This document shows, piece by piece, positions 33,101 through 41,427 of a DNA stretch of 47,725 nucleotides. Position numbers and translations under genes: made by a program. Source of the stretch: Deltaproteobacteria bacterium (GTDB taxonomy: Bacteria > Desulfobacterota > Desulfobacteria > Desulfobacterales > Desulfatirhabdiaceae); the NCBI GenBank assembly GCA_016219185.1, contig JACRBZ010000037.1, positions 1 through 47,725 of the forward strand. The letters are read 5' to 3'. Each line of letters opens with the position of its first letter. The first letter of the stretch is position 1. The notes under the pieces were generated by a model. That model searched no databases and was not told the DNA's origin. It saw only the letters and a program-made list of their open reading frames with translations.

Positions 33101-33972
33101 AATACGGGTATTATCCAGGATGTTCCCTTCATTCGACGGGACAGGAGTTTGATAAGTCATTCAAAGCTGTTTGTCATAAGCTGGGCGTTGAGCTGGTCGA
33201 GCTTGAAAAATGGGTTTGCTGCGGTGCAAGTGCTGTTCACAACCTTTCCCAACTGATGGCAATTGCATTGCCAATGGCCAATTTGGCACTTCTTCCCGAG
33301 ATGGAATTGGAAGAGGTTGTCATTCCATGCGCATCATGTTTTTCCAGGTTCAAGATCGCCCAGCACAGTGTCAAAACGGATAAAAAGCTCAAAAGAAAAG
33401 TGGTGGAGGCCATCCATAAGGATTGCAACGATGAGGCAAAGGTGATCCACCCATTAACGATTTTTTCTCAAAAGCCATTGAGTTCCCAAATCCCAACGCT
33501 TGTGGAACGCAATCTGTCAGGACTCAAAGTGGCATGTTATTATGGATGTCTTTTAACCCGGCCTCCGAAAATAACCGAATTCGATGCCGCCGAATATCCG
33601 ATGACCATGGACAATGTGCTCCGGGCAACCGGTGTCACTACCGTTGACTGGCCGTATAAAACTGTTTGCTGCGGCGCTTCCTTTGCGCTTTCCAAACCGG
33701 ACATTGTGGTGAATTTAAGTCACAACGTGATTCAGGAAGCCAAATTGGCAGGGGCGGATGCCATTGCTGTGGCATGCCCATTGTGCCATGCCAACCTGGA
33801 TACGCGTCAGGATGATATGGCAAAGAAATATGGAACACATCCTCAGCTGCCGATTCTATATTTCACTCAGCTGATGGGGCTCAGCCTCGGAATTTCACCT
33901 GAGGAACTATATCTCCATAAACATCTGACAGATGTAGAAAAGATTTTTGAAAAGGTTGGACAGCCTGCATAG
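33097..33972 (+). CDS. hdrB: HdrB-like subunit with two CCG domains
   Basis: This 291-residue protein has two cysteine-rich CCG domains: YYPGCSLHSTG, WVCCGASAVH, CASCFSRF in the first half, and CYYGCLLTRPP, TVCCGASFALS, ACPLCHANLD in the second. These bind the non-cubane iron-sulfur clusters of HdrB, the disulfide-reducing site in methanogens. In bacteria without CoM-CoB the acceptor differs. In the Geobacter Bam complex the HdrB-like role is in BamD; here HdrC and HdrB stay separate. It may feed BamC or use another thiol or disulfide acceptor. Confidence 0.92.
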   Translation: MKYGYYPGCSLHSTGQEFDKSFKAVCHKLGVELVELEKWVCCGASAVHNLSQLMAIALPMANLALLPEMELEEVVIPCASCFSRFKIAQHSVKTDKKLKRKVVEAIHKDCNDEAKVIHPLTIFSQKPLSSQIPTLVERNLSGLKVACYYGCLLTRPPKITEFDAAEYPMTMDNVLRATGVTTVDWPYKTVCCGASFALSKPDIVVNLSHNVIQEAKLAGADAIAVACPLCHANLDTRQDDMAKKYGTHPQLPILYFTQLMGLSLGISPEELYLHKHLTDVEKIFEKVGQPA

Positions 33973-34052
33973 ATCCTTTGTCAAAATCATTCACTTGTTT
34001 TACCCGGTCCATAACGGCAGCGTATCCGATCGCGAATACGGGACGTTGTTGA

Positions 34053-34284
34053 CTAATTGGACTTTTTATTATTTATCCTCATCAAAATCTTGGCCACGGC
34101 CGATGTGGAAACTCCCAATAGGCGAGCCGCCTCAGCGAGACTCAACCCCAATTCCGAAGTCAGCCTATAATGCCAGATCTTGCCGCACTGCGGATACCTG
34201 AGCCAGTCGGCTGCCGCCGCTTAATGCCTGAATCAAAATGCCGCGTTCCCGGCCGGTCTTGACCAGGGCGCTATATGCTCCCCC
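34053..34284 (-). pseudogene. Y1 (REP/IS200-type) transposase C-terminal remnant with frameshift
   Basis: On the minus strand one frame gives YSALVKTGRERGILIQALSG, then VSAVRQDLAL and a stop. The next frame continues RLTSELGLSLAEAARLLGVS, TSAVAKILMRIN. This is the DnaA-like helix-turn-helix tail that follows the Y1_Tnp domain in many transposases. A single-base frameshift breaks it and the catalytic domain is absent. Confidence 0.6.
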
Positions 34285-34334
34285 GTCTTCTTAAAATTTG
34301 CGTTCGGACGATCTCTTTCGATTGGCCTTAAAAA

Positions 34335-34373
34335 GAAAACTCGTGGCACTCAGCCATGGTGCTGCGAGTTTTC
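34335..34373. terminator. Bidirectional terminator between hdr operon side and minus-strand genes
   Basis: GAAAACTCG (34335-34343) pairs with CGAGTTTTC (34365-34373), with an inner GGCAC/GGTGC match. T-rich ends on both strands fit termination for the minus-strand gene that stops at 34380. Confidence 0.65.
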
Positions 34374-34379
34374 CGTATC

Positions 34380-34952
34380 TCAAGACAAGTTTCCGAAACC
34401 TCGCAACACACGGGCTCCAGGTCCGATATGCTCTCCGACATAGTCATTTATGATTTTCAGATATTCTCTTCTGCCGGAAGTTCTTCTCTTTGCAACAAAG
34501 TGAATAACCCCTAATACTTTTACTATGTTCTCACTCGGTATATCTGATAAGTCTTTTTCTATCGCTTTGTTTACATAATCAAACCCGTTTTGAACCAACT
34601 CGCTGTCAAATTTTATTATTTCATCTTTGAAATGATATCTGTCGAGTAATAATTCAATAATCCCTATGGCTATGGTGTCATTTATCGTATTGTCTGTTTG
34701 ATGATCAAATGAACAAATGGCGCCTTCGATGACGTTTGAATAGGTCTGAAGTTCAGCGTTTGCCTCCATCTGCCTGGTCGTATAGGATGGTACTTCGTTG
34801 TACTTGCGCCTTAAGCCTGGCTCTTTATAAAAAGAGCAACTCTGGCAGGCATCTTCATTCCTTGTTTGCCCGCAACATAATGAGCAGATGCAGCCATCCG
34901 CGATCAAACATTTTCTTTTTCCCTTCCTTGAATTACACAGAGGACATTTCAT
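34380..34952 (-). CDS. Hypothetical protein with cysteine-rich N-terminus
   Basis: This 190-residue protein starts MKCPLCNSRKGKRKC and has eleven cysteines in the first 45 residues (CxxC, CxCxxCC, CxxC spacing), enough for two zinc sites. The rest is helical (NTINDTIAIGIIELLLDRYH, IVKVLGVIHFVAKR). I do not recognise the family. It could bind RNA or DNA through the zinc part. It is transcribed alone and ends at a strong terminator. Confidence 0.75.
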   Translation of the reverse strand: MKCPLCNSRKGKRKCLIADGCICSLCCGQTRNEDACQSCSFYKEPGLRRKYNEVPSYTTRQMEANAELQTYSNVIEGAICSFDHQTDNTINDTIAIGIIELLLDRYHFKDEIIKFDSELVQNGFDYVNKAIEKDLSDIPSENIVKVLGVIHFVAKRRTSGRREYLKIINDYVGEHIGPGARVLRGFGNLS

Positions 34953-35038
34953 GGGATTATGATCTCTTCTTTTTCGATAAATAAAGGTTTAAAAAAGAAT
35001 GCCGGAATGCCGATCCCAGGTGAAAAACTCCGGGGCAT

Positions 35039-35875
35039 TTATTTCATGCGGGCCTCTATCCACAGTTCAACATCCCGCAACACCCCGGGATGTTCGGGCT
35101 CGTTATACACTTCATGGTAAAGGCCGTCGTAGATTTTAATCTCTTTATCGATTGATCCAACCGCGTCATACAATGCTTTGGCGCCGGCAGGACTGACTAT
35201 CCTGTCGGCGCCACCCTGAAGAATAAGAATCGGCAGCGTGATTCTCCCTGCATCCCTGCTGACACGCTGCATGGCCTTAAGGATTTCGGCAGCCAGCCCT
35301 GCCGTGGTTTTCCCCTTGTGCACCAGGGGATCATCAAGATAGGCCTGAACAACGGCCGGATCTCGGCTCACATCAGCGGGTGCTGTTCCAATCAGTCCGA
35401 ATTCGGGCATAAGGACAGCGAGAATTTTCCCGATGAAAATGGTAATCGGTAAGATGTTGTCAGGTATTTTGACACTCGGCCCGGAAAGAATGGCCCCTTT
35501 GAGTCCGTCCTGATGATCCAGCAGGTATACAGCGCTGATCAGTCCGCCCATGCTGTGGCCCACCAGAAAAATCGGTTTGCCGGCATGCCGTCCTTGTATT
35601 TTGTCAAAGAACGCTTTGACATTATCGATGAAATCCTCAAAACGGCCCACATATTTGCGGGTGCCTTCGGATCTGCCATGTCCGGGATGATCCATTCCGT
35701 AAATCGCAAACCCCATCGGCACAAAATGATCGACAATATTTAAATACCTGCCGCTGTGTTCGCCCAGGCCATGAACGATCATCATCACCGCTTTCGGCTC
35801 GCTTTCGGGCAGCCAGCATTGGTGGTAAATGCGGGTATGGTGAACACCTTCAAAAACCCCTTCTTGATGATTCAT
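35039..35875 (-). CDS. Alpha/beta hydrolase, monoacylglycerol lipase-like
   Basis: This 278-residue protein is of the serine aminopeptidase/Hydrolase_4 family, close to lysophospholipase and monoacylglycerol lipase. Nucleophile elbow GHSMGG, oxyanion region IVHGLGEHSGRY, Asp in GGADRIVSP, His in YHEVYNEP. No signal peptide, so cytoplasmic. Substrate is probably a lipid ester; not certain. Confidence 0.88.
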   Translation of the reverse strand: MNHQEGVFEGVHHTRIYHQCWLPESEPKAVMMIVHGLGEHSGRYLNIVDHFVPMGFAIYGMDHPGHGRSEGTRKYVGRFEDFIDNVKAFFDKIQGRHAGKPIFLVGHSMGGLISAVYLLDHQDGLKGAILSGPSVKIPDNILPITIFIGKILAVLMPEFGLIGTAPADVSRDPAVVQAYLDDPLVHKGKTTAGLAAEILKAMQRVSRDAGRITLPILILQGGADRIVSPAGAKALYDAVGSIDKEIKIYDGLYHEVYNEPEHPGVLRDVELWIEARMK

Positions 35876-35982
35876 TCGGTAAGACTTCCTGTTTTAAGTG
35901 GCGTCTTGATACCCGTTGTTGATGCAGCCCCGCCAAAGAAAATGCATTATACGAATCGCGGGTCCGTTTTGCCGCGCTCGGG

Positions 35983-36429
35983 CTATTTGCGGCATTTGTT
36001 TTCAATCATGGATTTCATGTCCATGAGTTGCGCCTGATCCTCCTGAGTACCTTCGGCGGCAAAGACTTTTTCGGAAGCAGTGGCCGGGTCCGAGACATAG
36101 GCGGCGGTGCTGACAACGCGTAGCGTATCCGGGGTAGCCTGAGGGTAGAAAAGAATCGTGACGCGCTCTTCCGCCGGGCCGCCGTAATATGTGCGATACC
36201 AGAACGCGGAACTATTGGTCGTGGTCCTGCCGGCCACGATTTGCGTACTCGACACGTTTCGAATCGTATATCCCTGATTCATGAAACTGTTCATAAAAAG
36301 AGACCGGACGCAATCGAATTTGACGTTTGTCAGTACGACTTCCGGATTGCCGGATGCGGTATCGGGAGGCGGCATGGACGCACACCCGGCAATCAAAGAT
36401 GCAAAAATTAAGAGGATGATTCGCAGCAT
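35983..36429 (-). CDS. Putative lipoprotein
   Basis: This 148-residue protein has a lipoprotein signal MLRIILLIFASLIAGC (lipobox LIAGC, Cys about 16), so it is likely anchored in the outer membrane. The mature part carries TNVKFDCVRSLFMNSFMNQG and an aromatic YRTYYGG loop, with beta-rich content. Ribosome site AGGAAGG precedes ATG. Function unknown; next to yceI, possibly co-transcribed. Confidence 0.8.
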   Translation of the reverse strand: MLRIILLIFASLIAGCASMPPPDTASGNPEVVLTNVKFDCVRSLFMNSFMNQGYTIRNVSSTQIVAGRTTTNSSAFWYRTYYGGPAEERVTILFYPQATPDTLRVVSTAAYVSDPATASEKVFAAEGTQEDQAQLMDMKSMIENKCRK

Positions 36430-36475
36430 GGTTTCCTTCCTTGGTTTTATTTTGAAAGCGAAGCGAAAAATGGGG

Positions 36476-37078
36476 TTATTCCGTGCCTTTTTCCTTAATC
36501 ATCTCGATTTCCAGGTTGATGAATACCGTCTCGTCAATCATCATACCGCCCGATTCCGTTGGCTTGTTCCAGTTGAGGCCGAAATCCATGCGATTGATTT
36601 TCGTGGTTGCCGAGGCCCCGCGACGGGTGTTGCCCAGGGGATCCTTGATTTCGTTTGTGGGTCCTTCCACATCCAGTGCAACTTCGCGCGAAATGCCGTG
36701 AATGGTGAGGTCGCCAAGAATTTTCAGTTGTCCCTTTCCGTCCGGGATTACTTTCCTGGATACAAAAGTCATGGTCGGGTATTTTGCCGAATCGAAGAAT
36801 TCAACGCTTTTCAGATGCTCATCACGTTTGGTAACCCCGGTGTTGATCGAGTCAATTTCAATGGTGGCATCCACGGCCGATTGCGACATGTCCTTTTCAT
36901 CGATCCGGATCAGGCCTTTCACCTTGCCGAATGTGCCGTTGACATTGGCGATCATCATGTGGCGGATCTTGAACTGGATATTGGAATGATCCGGGTCGAT
37001 CGTCCAGTTAGACGCCATTGCCGATAAGGGTATCAGGCAAATTGCGGCTATTGCAAGAATACGAATGAATCTGTTCAT
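36476..37078 (-). CDS. YceI-family periplasmic lipocalin-like protein
   Basis: This 200-residue protein has a signal peptide (MNRFIRILAIAAICLIPLSAMA) and the YceI fold: NWTIDPDHSNIQFKIRHM, TFGKVKG, SVEFFDSAKYPTMTF, GDLTIHGISREV, INRMDFGLNW. YceI proteins bind amphiphilic or isoprenoid ligands in the periplasm; the exact ligand here is unknown. AAAGGAG precedes ATG. It lies 46 bases before the lipoprotein gene in the same direction. Confidence 0.92.
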   Translation of the reverse strand: MNRFIRILAIAAICLIPLSAMASNWTIDPDHSNIQFKIRHMMIANVNGTFGKVKGLIRIDEKDMSQSAVDATIEIDSINTGVTKRDEHLKSVEFFDSAKYPTMTFVSRKVIPDGKGQLKILGDLTIHGISREVALDVEGPTNEIKDPLGNTRRGASATTKINRMDFGLNWNKPTESGGMMIDETVFINLEIEMIKEKGTE

Positions 37079-37169
37079 GATTTCATCTCCTTTAGGAGTC
37101 GGTCCATTCCACTTACTACTCCTTCCGGCGGCAAGGAGTTTGAGGCTGTCGAATGTTTCTGCCGGCAGG

Positions 37170-37592
37170 TCAGTATTTGCCGTCGATCACCTCCGCAAGC
37201 ACCCCATGACATTGCTTCGGATGCAGGAACGCAAAGTACCTGTTCAATGCTTTGGCAAAGCGCGGTTTCCGGTCAATTAATTTAGCCCCGTTTCTATTGA
37301 GGAGTTCGATCGATGCAACGGTATTATCCACGTTCATTGAAAAAACCATGATCCCTTCGCCGTGTTTGTCAATAAACCTGGCAACCTCGCCGGTTCCATC
37401 CATGTCTTCCATGATTTCAAGGGCTGTTTGACCTATCATGTAATACGAGACGTTGATCTTCTCGTCATGGTCGGAATAACGTCCATCGACTTCCCATCCA
37501 AAAGCCTGCCTGAAATCTTTTTCAGCTTCCCCAAGATCCTTGACGGCGATACTGATATGGTCGATATAATTTGTTTTCAACTTTTCCGGCAT
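37170..37592 (-). CDS. VOC-family protein, methylmalonyl-CoA epimerase-like
   Basis: This 140-residue protein has two beta-alpha-beta-beta-beta units of the vicinal oxygen chelate fold: YIDHISIAVKDLGEAEKDFR with a metal-binding His, YYMIGQTALEIME (Glu), and VFSMNVDNTVASIE in the second unit, ending FLHPKQCHGVLAEV. This matches methylmalonyl-CoA epimerase-type proteins. Start MPEKLKT at 37592 with GGGGGA is preferred over 37637. Enzyme identity is not proven; no mutase gene is near. Confidence 0.85.
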   Translation of the reverse strand: MPEKLKTNYIDHISIAVKDLGEAEKDFRQAFGWEVDGRYSDHDEKINVSYYMIGQTALEIMEDMDGTGEVARFIDKHGEGIMVFSMNVDNTVASIELLNRNGAKLIDRKPRFAKALNRYFAFLHPKQCHGVLAEVIDGKY

Positions 37593-37633
37593 GCTTCCCC
37601 CCTGTTGTTCAGGGACTCTGGATCCAGCCAGCA

Positions 37634-37911
37634 TCAAAGGCTTCGTTCCAGGTTAATGGTTGTGGAGGGGCTGAACTGGAAAATACCGAATTCTCCCATA
37701 TAGAGTTCCCCCATTACAAATCCCGCCACCTTTCCATTTTCTTCCTCCGCCACAAGCGATGTGGGCAGATATTCCTTGGATTTAAAAAGCCTTTCAAACT
37801 TCACTTCATAGTACGCCGCCCGGGAAGCCTTGAGTACTTTCTCGTCAATCCCGACAACGGCGTCAAATCGCCGGCCTTCATGAGTCTGATTTTAATGGTG
37901 CTACCGTTCAT
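37634..37911 (-). pseudogene. GNAT acetyltransferase pseudogene
   Basis: ATG 37911 follows GGAGG and opens MNGSTIKIRLMKAGD. One base later in frame the family sequence FDAVVGIDEKVLKASRAAYY, EVKFERLFKSKEYLPTSLVA, GKVAGFVMGELYMGEFGI continues, showing a one-base deletion near 37872. After EFGI the homology ends at a second lesion and the acetyl-CoA site is missing. Confidence 0.65.
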
Positions 37912-38005
37912 GAGGCCTCCTTTCTCTTTAAGGTCTTTGAGATCCAGCTTCAACGGTCTTGTTGTGTGCTTATGATGGACAATCTTTTAGCTTACCGAAA
38001 AAAAA

Positions 38006-38497
38006 CTAATCCAGATCAAGCTTTGCTTTACACTGATTACATTTTACAGCGCCCCGGAAAACTCTATTCCCGCATTCAGGACAAATATAGCGGGCTTCTT
38101 CATCTTCAATCCATTTTTCTGTACCAAACTCCCGCCAATACGGAATGGCACGCAAGATAACCTTTTTGCCGACAGCCATGGGGAAACTGTCAATGAATCG
38201 GCAAGGAAATGCGTCGCACTGATGACATCCGGTGTAGCCCTTTTCCTGGGTGCAACTCCTGATCTCGCAATACTTGCAATGCATAAAGCGATCATCGGAC
38301 AGACACCCGCCACATCGAATATCTTCTGCTGAAAGATATTCATTATTGGGAAGCGTGCCCTTGCTGGGAACTTCTCCCTTGTAAAGACTCACCAACCGCT
38401 CCTTGAATTTTTGATTGTTGTCACGGTTTGCAATATAAATCGCACAAACGCCGCAATAAAGCCCGCAAGGTGAAACAAAATCCGGATTTACCGTCAT
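38006..38497 (-). CDS. DUF3795 zinc-binding protein
   Basis: This 163-residue protein opens with SPCGLYCGVCAIYIA and continues CGGCLSD, CKYCEIRSC, CHQCDAFPC, the cysteine pattern of DUF3795. A C-terminal zinc ribbon (YICPECGNRVFRGAVKCNQC) is added. About 15 cysteines suggest several Zn or Fe-S sites. DUF3795 proteins are common in anaerobes and of unknown function. Alone in its transcription unit. Confidence 0.88.
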   Translation of the reverse strand: MTVNPDFVSPCGLYCGVCAIYIANRDNNQKFKERLVSLYKGEVPSKGTLPNNEYLSAEDIRCGGCLSDDRFMHCKYCEIRSCTQEKGYTGCHQCDAFPCRFIDSFPMAVGKKVILRAIPYWREFGTEKWIEDEEARYICPECGNRVFRGAVKCNQCKAKLDLD

Positions 38498-38631
38498 GAT
38501 CCCAATCCTTTCTAATTTATCATTTTCTTATATTACAAAACCATAACAAAAAATATAACAATTCCCCTCTTTAACGTTGCCTGACCGCCTGAGTTGAACG
38601 CCTTGTTCGCTTCGGTTCCAAACGATTAAGC

Positions 38632-39171
38632 TCATGCTTCTTTCCCCGAATGGCCAACCGGCCTTGCGGACTTGCCACATAATTGATTGATTCTCGTGAC
38701 AAAATCGTCGGGTTGATCGGGTGTCACCACAACCGTACGATCGGAGAACCTCAGCACCACGGATCGCTTGGGGTCCGTGGCAAAGACGCGGTAAGTGCCG
38801 AGCCTGTTGTTGTTGAATGTTCCGGAAAAACAGAACATGCCGCCGTTTCCGCATGTCCGGATGGATCCGGACATGGCTTCGGGGTCCACTTCGGCGGATT
38901 GCAAACCCGAGAGCCCCACTCTTGAGTTCCAGGCCAAACGCCGGACAAGGAGTGCGTCAAGGGTTAGCACATAACCTCGAATTGTGAATATGGCGGTAAT
39001 GAAGAGTATGGACAATGGCATTGCGATCATGCCGAAAATCCAGAGCGGATTGTTATGAGGACCGGCGAACATGCCGATGGCCGGGATTCCAGTAAGGATG
39101 AGGATGGACAATCCCGTCATCACTTTCAGCGATCTTCCCCAGGGGGCGTTAAACGTGGTGCGCGGATTCAC
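38632..39171 (-). CDS. PH-domain-like membrane protein
   Basis: This 179-residue protein has two membrane helices at about 18-35 and 43-63 (WGRSLKVMTGLSILILTG, IFGMIAMPLSILFITAIF), then a soluble domain (VGLSGLQSAEVDPEA, RVFATDPKRSVVLRFSDRTV, TPDQPDDFVTRINQL) like bacterial PH domain (bPH2/DUF304) proteins. Start is GTG 39171 after GAGGAG. Function unknown, likely in the inner membrane. Confidence 0.75.
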   Translation of the reverse strand: MNPRTTFNAPWGRSLKVMTGLSILILTGIPAIGMFAGPHNNPLWIFGMIAMPLSILFITAIFTIRGYVLTLDALLVRRLAWNSRVGLSGLQSAEVDPEAMSGSIRTCGNGGMFCFSGTFNNNRLGTYRVFATDPKRSVVLRFSDRTVVVTPDQPDDFVTRINQLCGKSARPVGHSGKEA

Positions 39172-39210
39172 CTGTTTCTCCTCAATTCTGGATTCATAAA
39201 TAGCTTGTTG

Positions 39211-39249
39211 AGACGTTGTTTGTCATAACCAGAGTGACAAACAACGTCT
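39211..39249. repeat. Perfect 15-bp inverted repeat with 9-nt loop
   Basis: AGACGTTGTTTGTCA (39211-39225) is the exact reverse complement of TGACAAACAACGTCT (39235-39249). It sits between two minus-strand genes and could end transcription of the gene at 39321-39833, although neither strand has a long U tract. It has the same loop length as the repeat at 13796. Confidence 0.65.
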
Positions 39250-39320
39250 ATTTTCAATTTGAGATTCAATTAATTTTAGCCGATTGATGTCAAATAATGT
39301 CGGACTGAATATTATGCCGA

Positions 39321-39833
39321 TTAAAATTCGAAATCCGCACATACCGAGTAGACTTGGAGCATTCCCCCCAAAGCCCCTGTTTGAGTTCTCAGGGTTACGC
39401 TTAGGCTAGAGACCTGATACTGTGATCCCAAATCCAACAATTGCCATCCCAAATTGCTTCCCGTCCAGTTCACCGGCATGTTCGCACCCAGTTGCGTTCC
39501 CCCGGACCAGACAGCAACCTGATCCACGTAGATATCCCCTCCGGCTACGCCATTAAGATTAAGGGCTATGAACCGTACCCATGTCAACCCAAATGAAGGA
39601 ACAGGAAAAACGACCCAGTTGGTCGCATTGGGCTTCTGATTGTATCCCATGCCCCAATCGTAGTACACTCTGGGCTCCGCGGCAGTGTTGAGCTGGGATG
39701 GATCGTTTAACTGGCCGCTGCTGCCCTGGGCACAATTCCATATGGCAAATGCCTGGCTGTTCAAGGAAAAACAGATGAGCAGCGTTACGAAAAATAAAGC
39801 AAGTGCTTGAGACTTTCCTGATAAGATCTTCAT
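39321..39833 (-). CDS. Secreted protein of unknown function
   Basis: This 170-residue protein has a signal peptide (MKILSGKSQALALFFVTLL then SQAFA) and a beta-rich mature part with repeated aromatic strands (YYDWGMGYNQKPNATNWVVF, TWVRFIALNLNG, WQLLDLGSQYQVSSLSV). It looks like a jelly-roll or carbohydrate-binding type beta-sandwich. Start ATG 39833 follows AAGGAGG; the ORF can be read further upstream but lacks a site. Not recognised further. Confidence 0.78.
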   Translation of the reverse strand: MKILSGKSQALALFFVTLLICFSLNSQAFAIWNCAQGSSGQLNDPSQLNTAAEPRVYYDWGMGYNQKPNATNWVVFPVPSFGLTWVRFIALNLNGVAGGDIYVDQVAVWSGGTQLGANMPVNWTGSNLGWQLLDLGSQYQVSSLSVTLRTQTGALGGMLQVYSVCADFEF

Positions 39834-39913
39834 AACGTACCTCCTTTCTTTTTCACCTGTCGCCTGCAATCATAATCTATTTATTCTAAACAGTTACATG
39901 TGGTTACCATTGT

Positions 39914-39934
39914 ATAGGGAAAAATATTCCCTAT
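39914..39934. repeat. Short perfect hairpin in AT-rich gap
   Basis: ATAGGGAA (39914-39921) pairs with TTCCCTAT (39927-39934) around loop AAATA. It lies between two minus-strand genes, upstream of the secreted-protein gene. It may be an operator or part of a terminator for 40045-40593. Confidence 0.4.
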
Positions 39935-40044
39935 TGGGATAATTTTAATACAATATACTCTATATTCAAGTTTATTTTTCCCGGAAAACGCCTGACCTCT
40001 GAGCCGCCGCCCTGCTTCCGGCTGTCCGGTGAATGCAATTGCTG

Positions 40045-40593
40045 TTATTTTTGTGATATTTCAATATGGTAAGTACATGAATCACCACTCCTGTCCCTGC
40101 AAGGAACAGCGTCGTCATGCCTGACCATTAAATGATGCCTTTCATCTATAAACTTTCTTGCAATTCCTTCGATTATCCCTCTGTCAAATTCACAGGGGTA
40201 AGGATTGTTGCATGTAAAGTGCAGGGATCCATCCGGCGATTTTTGGAAATTGTAATTGCCGATTTCTCCGCCTCTATGATTCATATGATAAGCGGTATCG
40301 ATTGACTCAAGCGCTTTTTCGAGCGAATCAATACCTGGGGGGAACTGAGCATTTTCAGGGATTTTTGTACCGATGCAATATAAAGCATATGGCCCGACTT
40401 CCTCTGAAATTTTCTTGAAGGCATTCAGCCAGGATTGCTGACAATACCACTTTCCCGGCCTTGGATTTTGTATCCCGTTTTCTGCTAATATCTTTAAGGC
40501 ATTTTTTTCAAAGTGTTCCATTCCCTTGACAATGGAAAGAACTGTTTGACCATTTACTTCAATGGCATTTGCGAATGCTTGAAATTGAGCCAT
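40045..40593 (-). CDS. Unknown protein with V4R-like C-terminal motif
   Basis: This 182-residue cytoplasmic protein has helical N-terminal half (GQTVLSIVKGMEHFEKNALK) and a C-terminal part with NPYPCEFDRGIIEGIARKF and CRDRSGDSCTYHIEI, resembling the end of V4R/4-vinyl-reductase-like ligand-binding domains (Cys-rich CxxxGxxxC pattern). Exact family not known to me. Start ATG 40593 follows AGGAGG. It follows the methyltransferase stretch in the opposite gene order (40606 gene lies upstream on the same strand, 12 bases away), so the two are probably co-transcribed. Confidence 0.75.
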   Translation of the reverse strand: MAQFQAFANAIEVNGQTVLSIVKGMEHFEKNALKILAENGIQNPRPGKWYCQQSWLNAFKKISEEVGPYALYCIGTKIPENAQFPPGIDSLEKALESIDTAYHMNHRGGEIGNYNFQKSPDGSLHFTCNNPYPCEFDRGIIEGIARKFIDERHHLMVRHDDAVPCRDRSGDSCTYHIEISQK

Positions 40594-40605
40594 TCGGTCC
40601 TCCTT

Positions 40606-41427
40606 TTATCGTGCCGGCCTCATTCCCACTACCGTATATGCGGTCAGGGTGCAAAGAAAACCACCGGAATGGCTCAGGGCCTGCAACTCTGATATCCATT
40701 CGTCGGCAACTGCCGGTAAGAGGCGGCCGGCTTCCACGGCGCGTTTCACAGTCTGACGCAGATTGTAGACGCGATCTGCGAGTTCAAAATCGGTCAGCAC
40801 CGAAACCGATGGTTCCATCACTACATTTTGCAGCCCCGCCTCAAGGAAATAGCGTTTCAAATATCTGCCGATCCACCTGTTCTTGAACGACTCCTCCCAC
40901 AGCGTTTCAACAATCTTCGTGGATTCTTCATTGCCGCCGTTCAAGGTAAATGTTCCCCAGTCGTTGTCGTATGCAAGCAATAAACCGCCTGGTTTGAGAA
41001 CGCGAACCATTTCACGAATGGCCTGTTGCGGGCCTTCGATGTGCTGCAACGTACGGTCTACCCGGCAACGTGCGAAGCTTTCCGCTTTAAAAGGGAGATT
41101 GCGGGCATCTGCCTGGGCGAACGCGACGCGTGCGTTGGCCGGGGTTCGGCCGATGGCTGCCTCGATCATGCGGGCGCTTGCGTCCACTCCTGCAACCACC
41201 CCGTCCGGGCCGACTCGTGAAGCCATCCGCAGGGCGTCATCCCCAATCCCGCAGCCAACCTCCAAAACGGAAAGGCCGGCGGATAGGCGGAGCAGATCGT
41301 AGCTTCGCTGTTTGTATTCGCGAAAATACGGCAGTGAATCGAGCAGGGCGAGACAATGCTTATACGCCGTCGTATCATCACGACCATCCACATTGCTAAA
41401 CCCCGTCGCCAGATATTCATTACACAT
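40606..41427 (-). CDS. SAM-dependent methyltransferase, class I
   Basis: This 273-residue enzyme has SAM motif I LSVLEVGCGIGDDAL, motif II VVAGVDASARMIEAA, FAQADARNLPF and LKPGGLLLAYDNDW, typical of the Methyltransf_11/25 group. A short N-terminal part (CNEYLATGFSNVDGRDD) and a C-terminal helix region probably bind substrate. ATG 41427 is preferred to GTG 41433, though no clear ribosome site is seen. Substrate unknown. Followed after 12 bases by the V4R-like gene. Confidence 0.88.
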   Translation of the reverse strand: MCNEYLATGFSNVDGRDDTTAYKHCLALLDSLPYFREYKQRSYDLLRLSAGLSVLEVGCGIGDDALRMASRVGPDGVVAGVDASARMIEAAIGRTPANARVAFAQADARNLPFKAESFARCRVDRTLQHIEGPQQAIREMVRVLKPGGLLLAYDNDWGTFTLNGGNEESTKIVETLWEESFKNRWIGRYLKRYFLEAGLQNVVMEPSVSVLTDFELADRVYNLRQTVKRAVEAGRLLPAVADEWISELQALSHSGGFLCTLTAYTVVGMRPAR

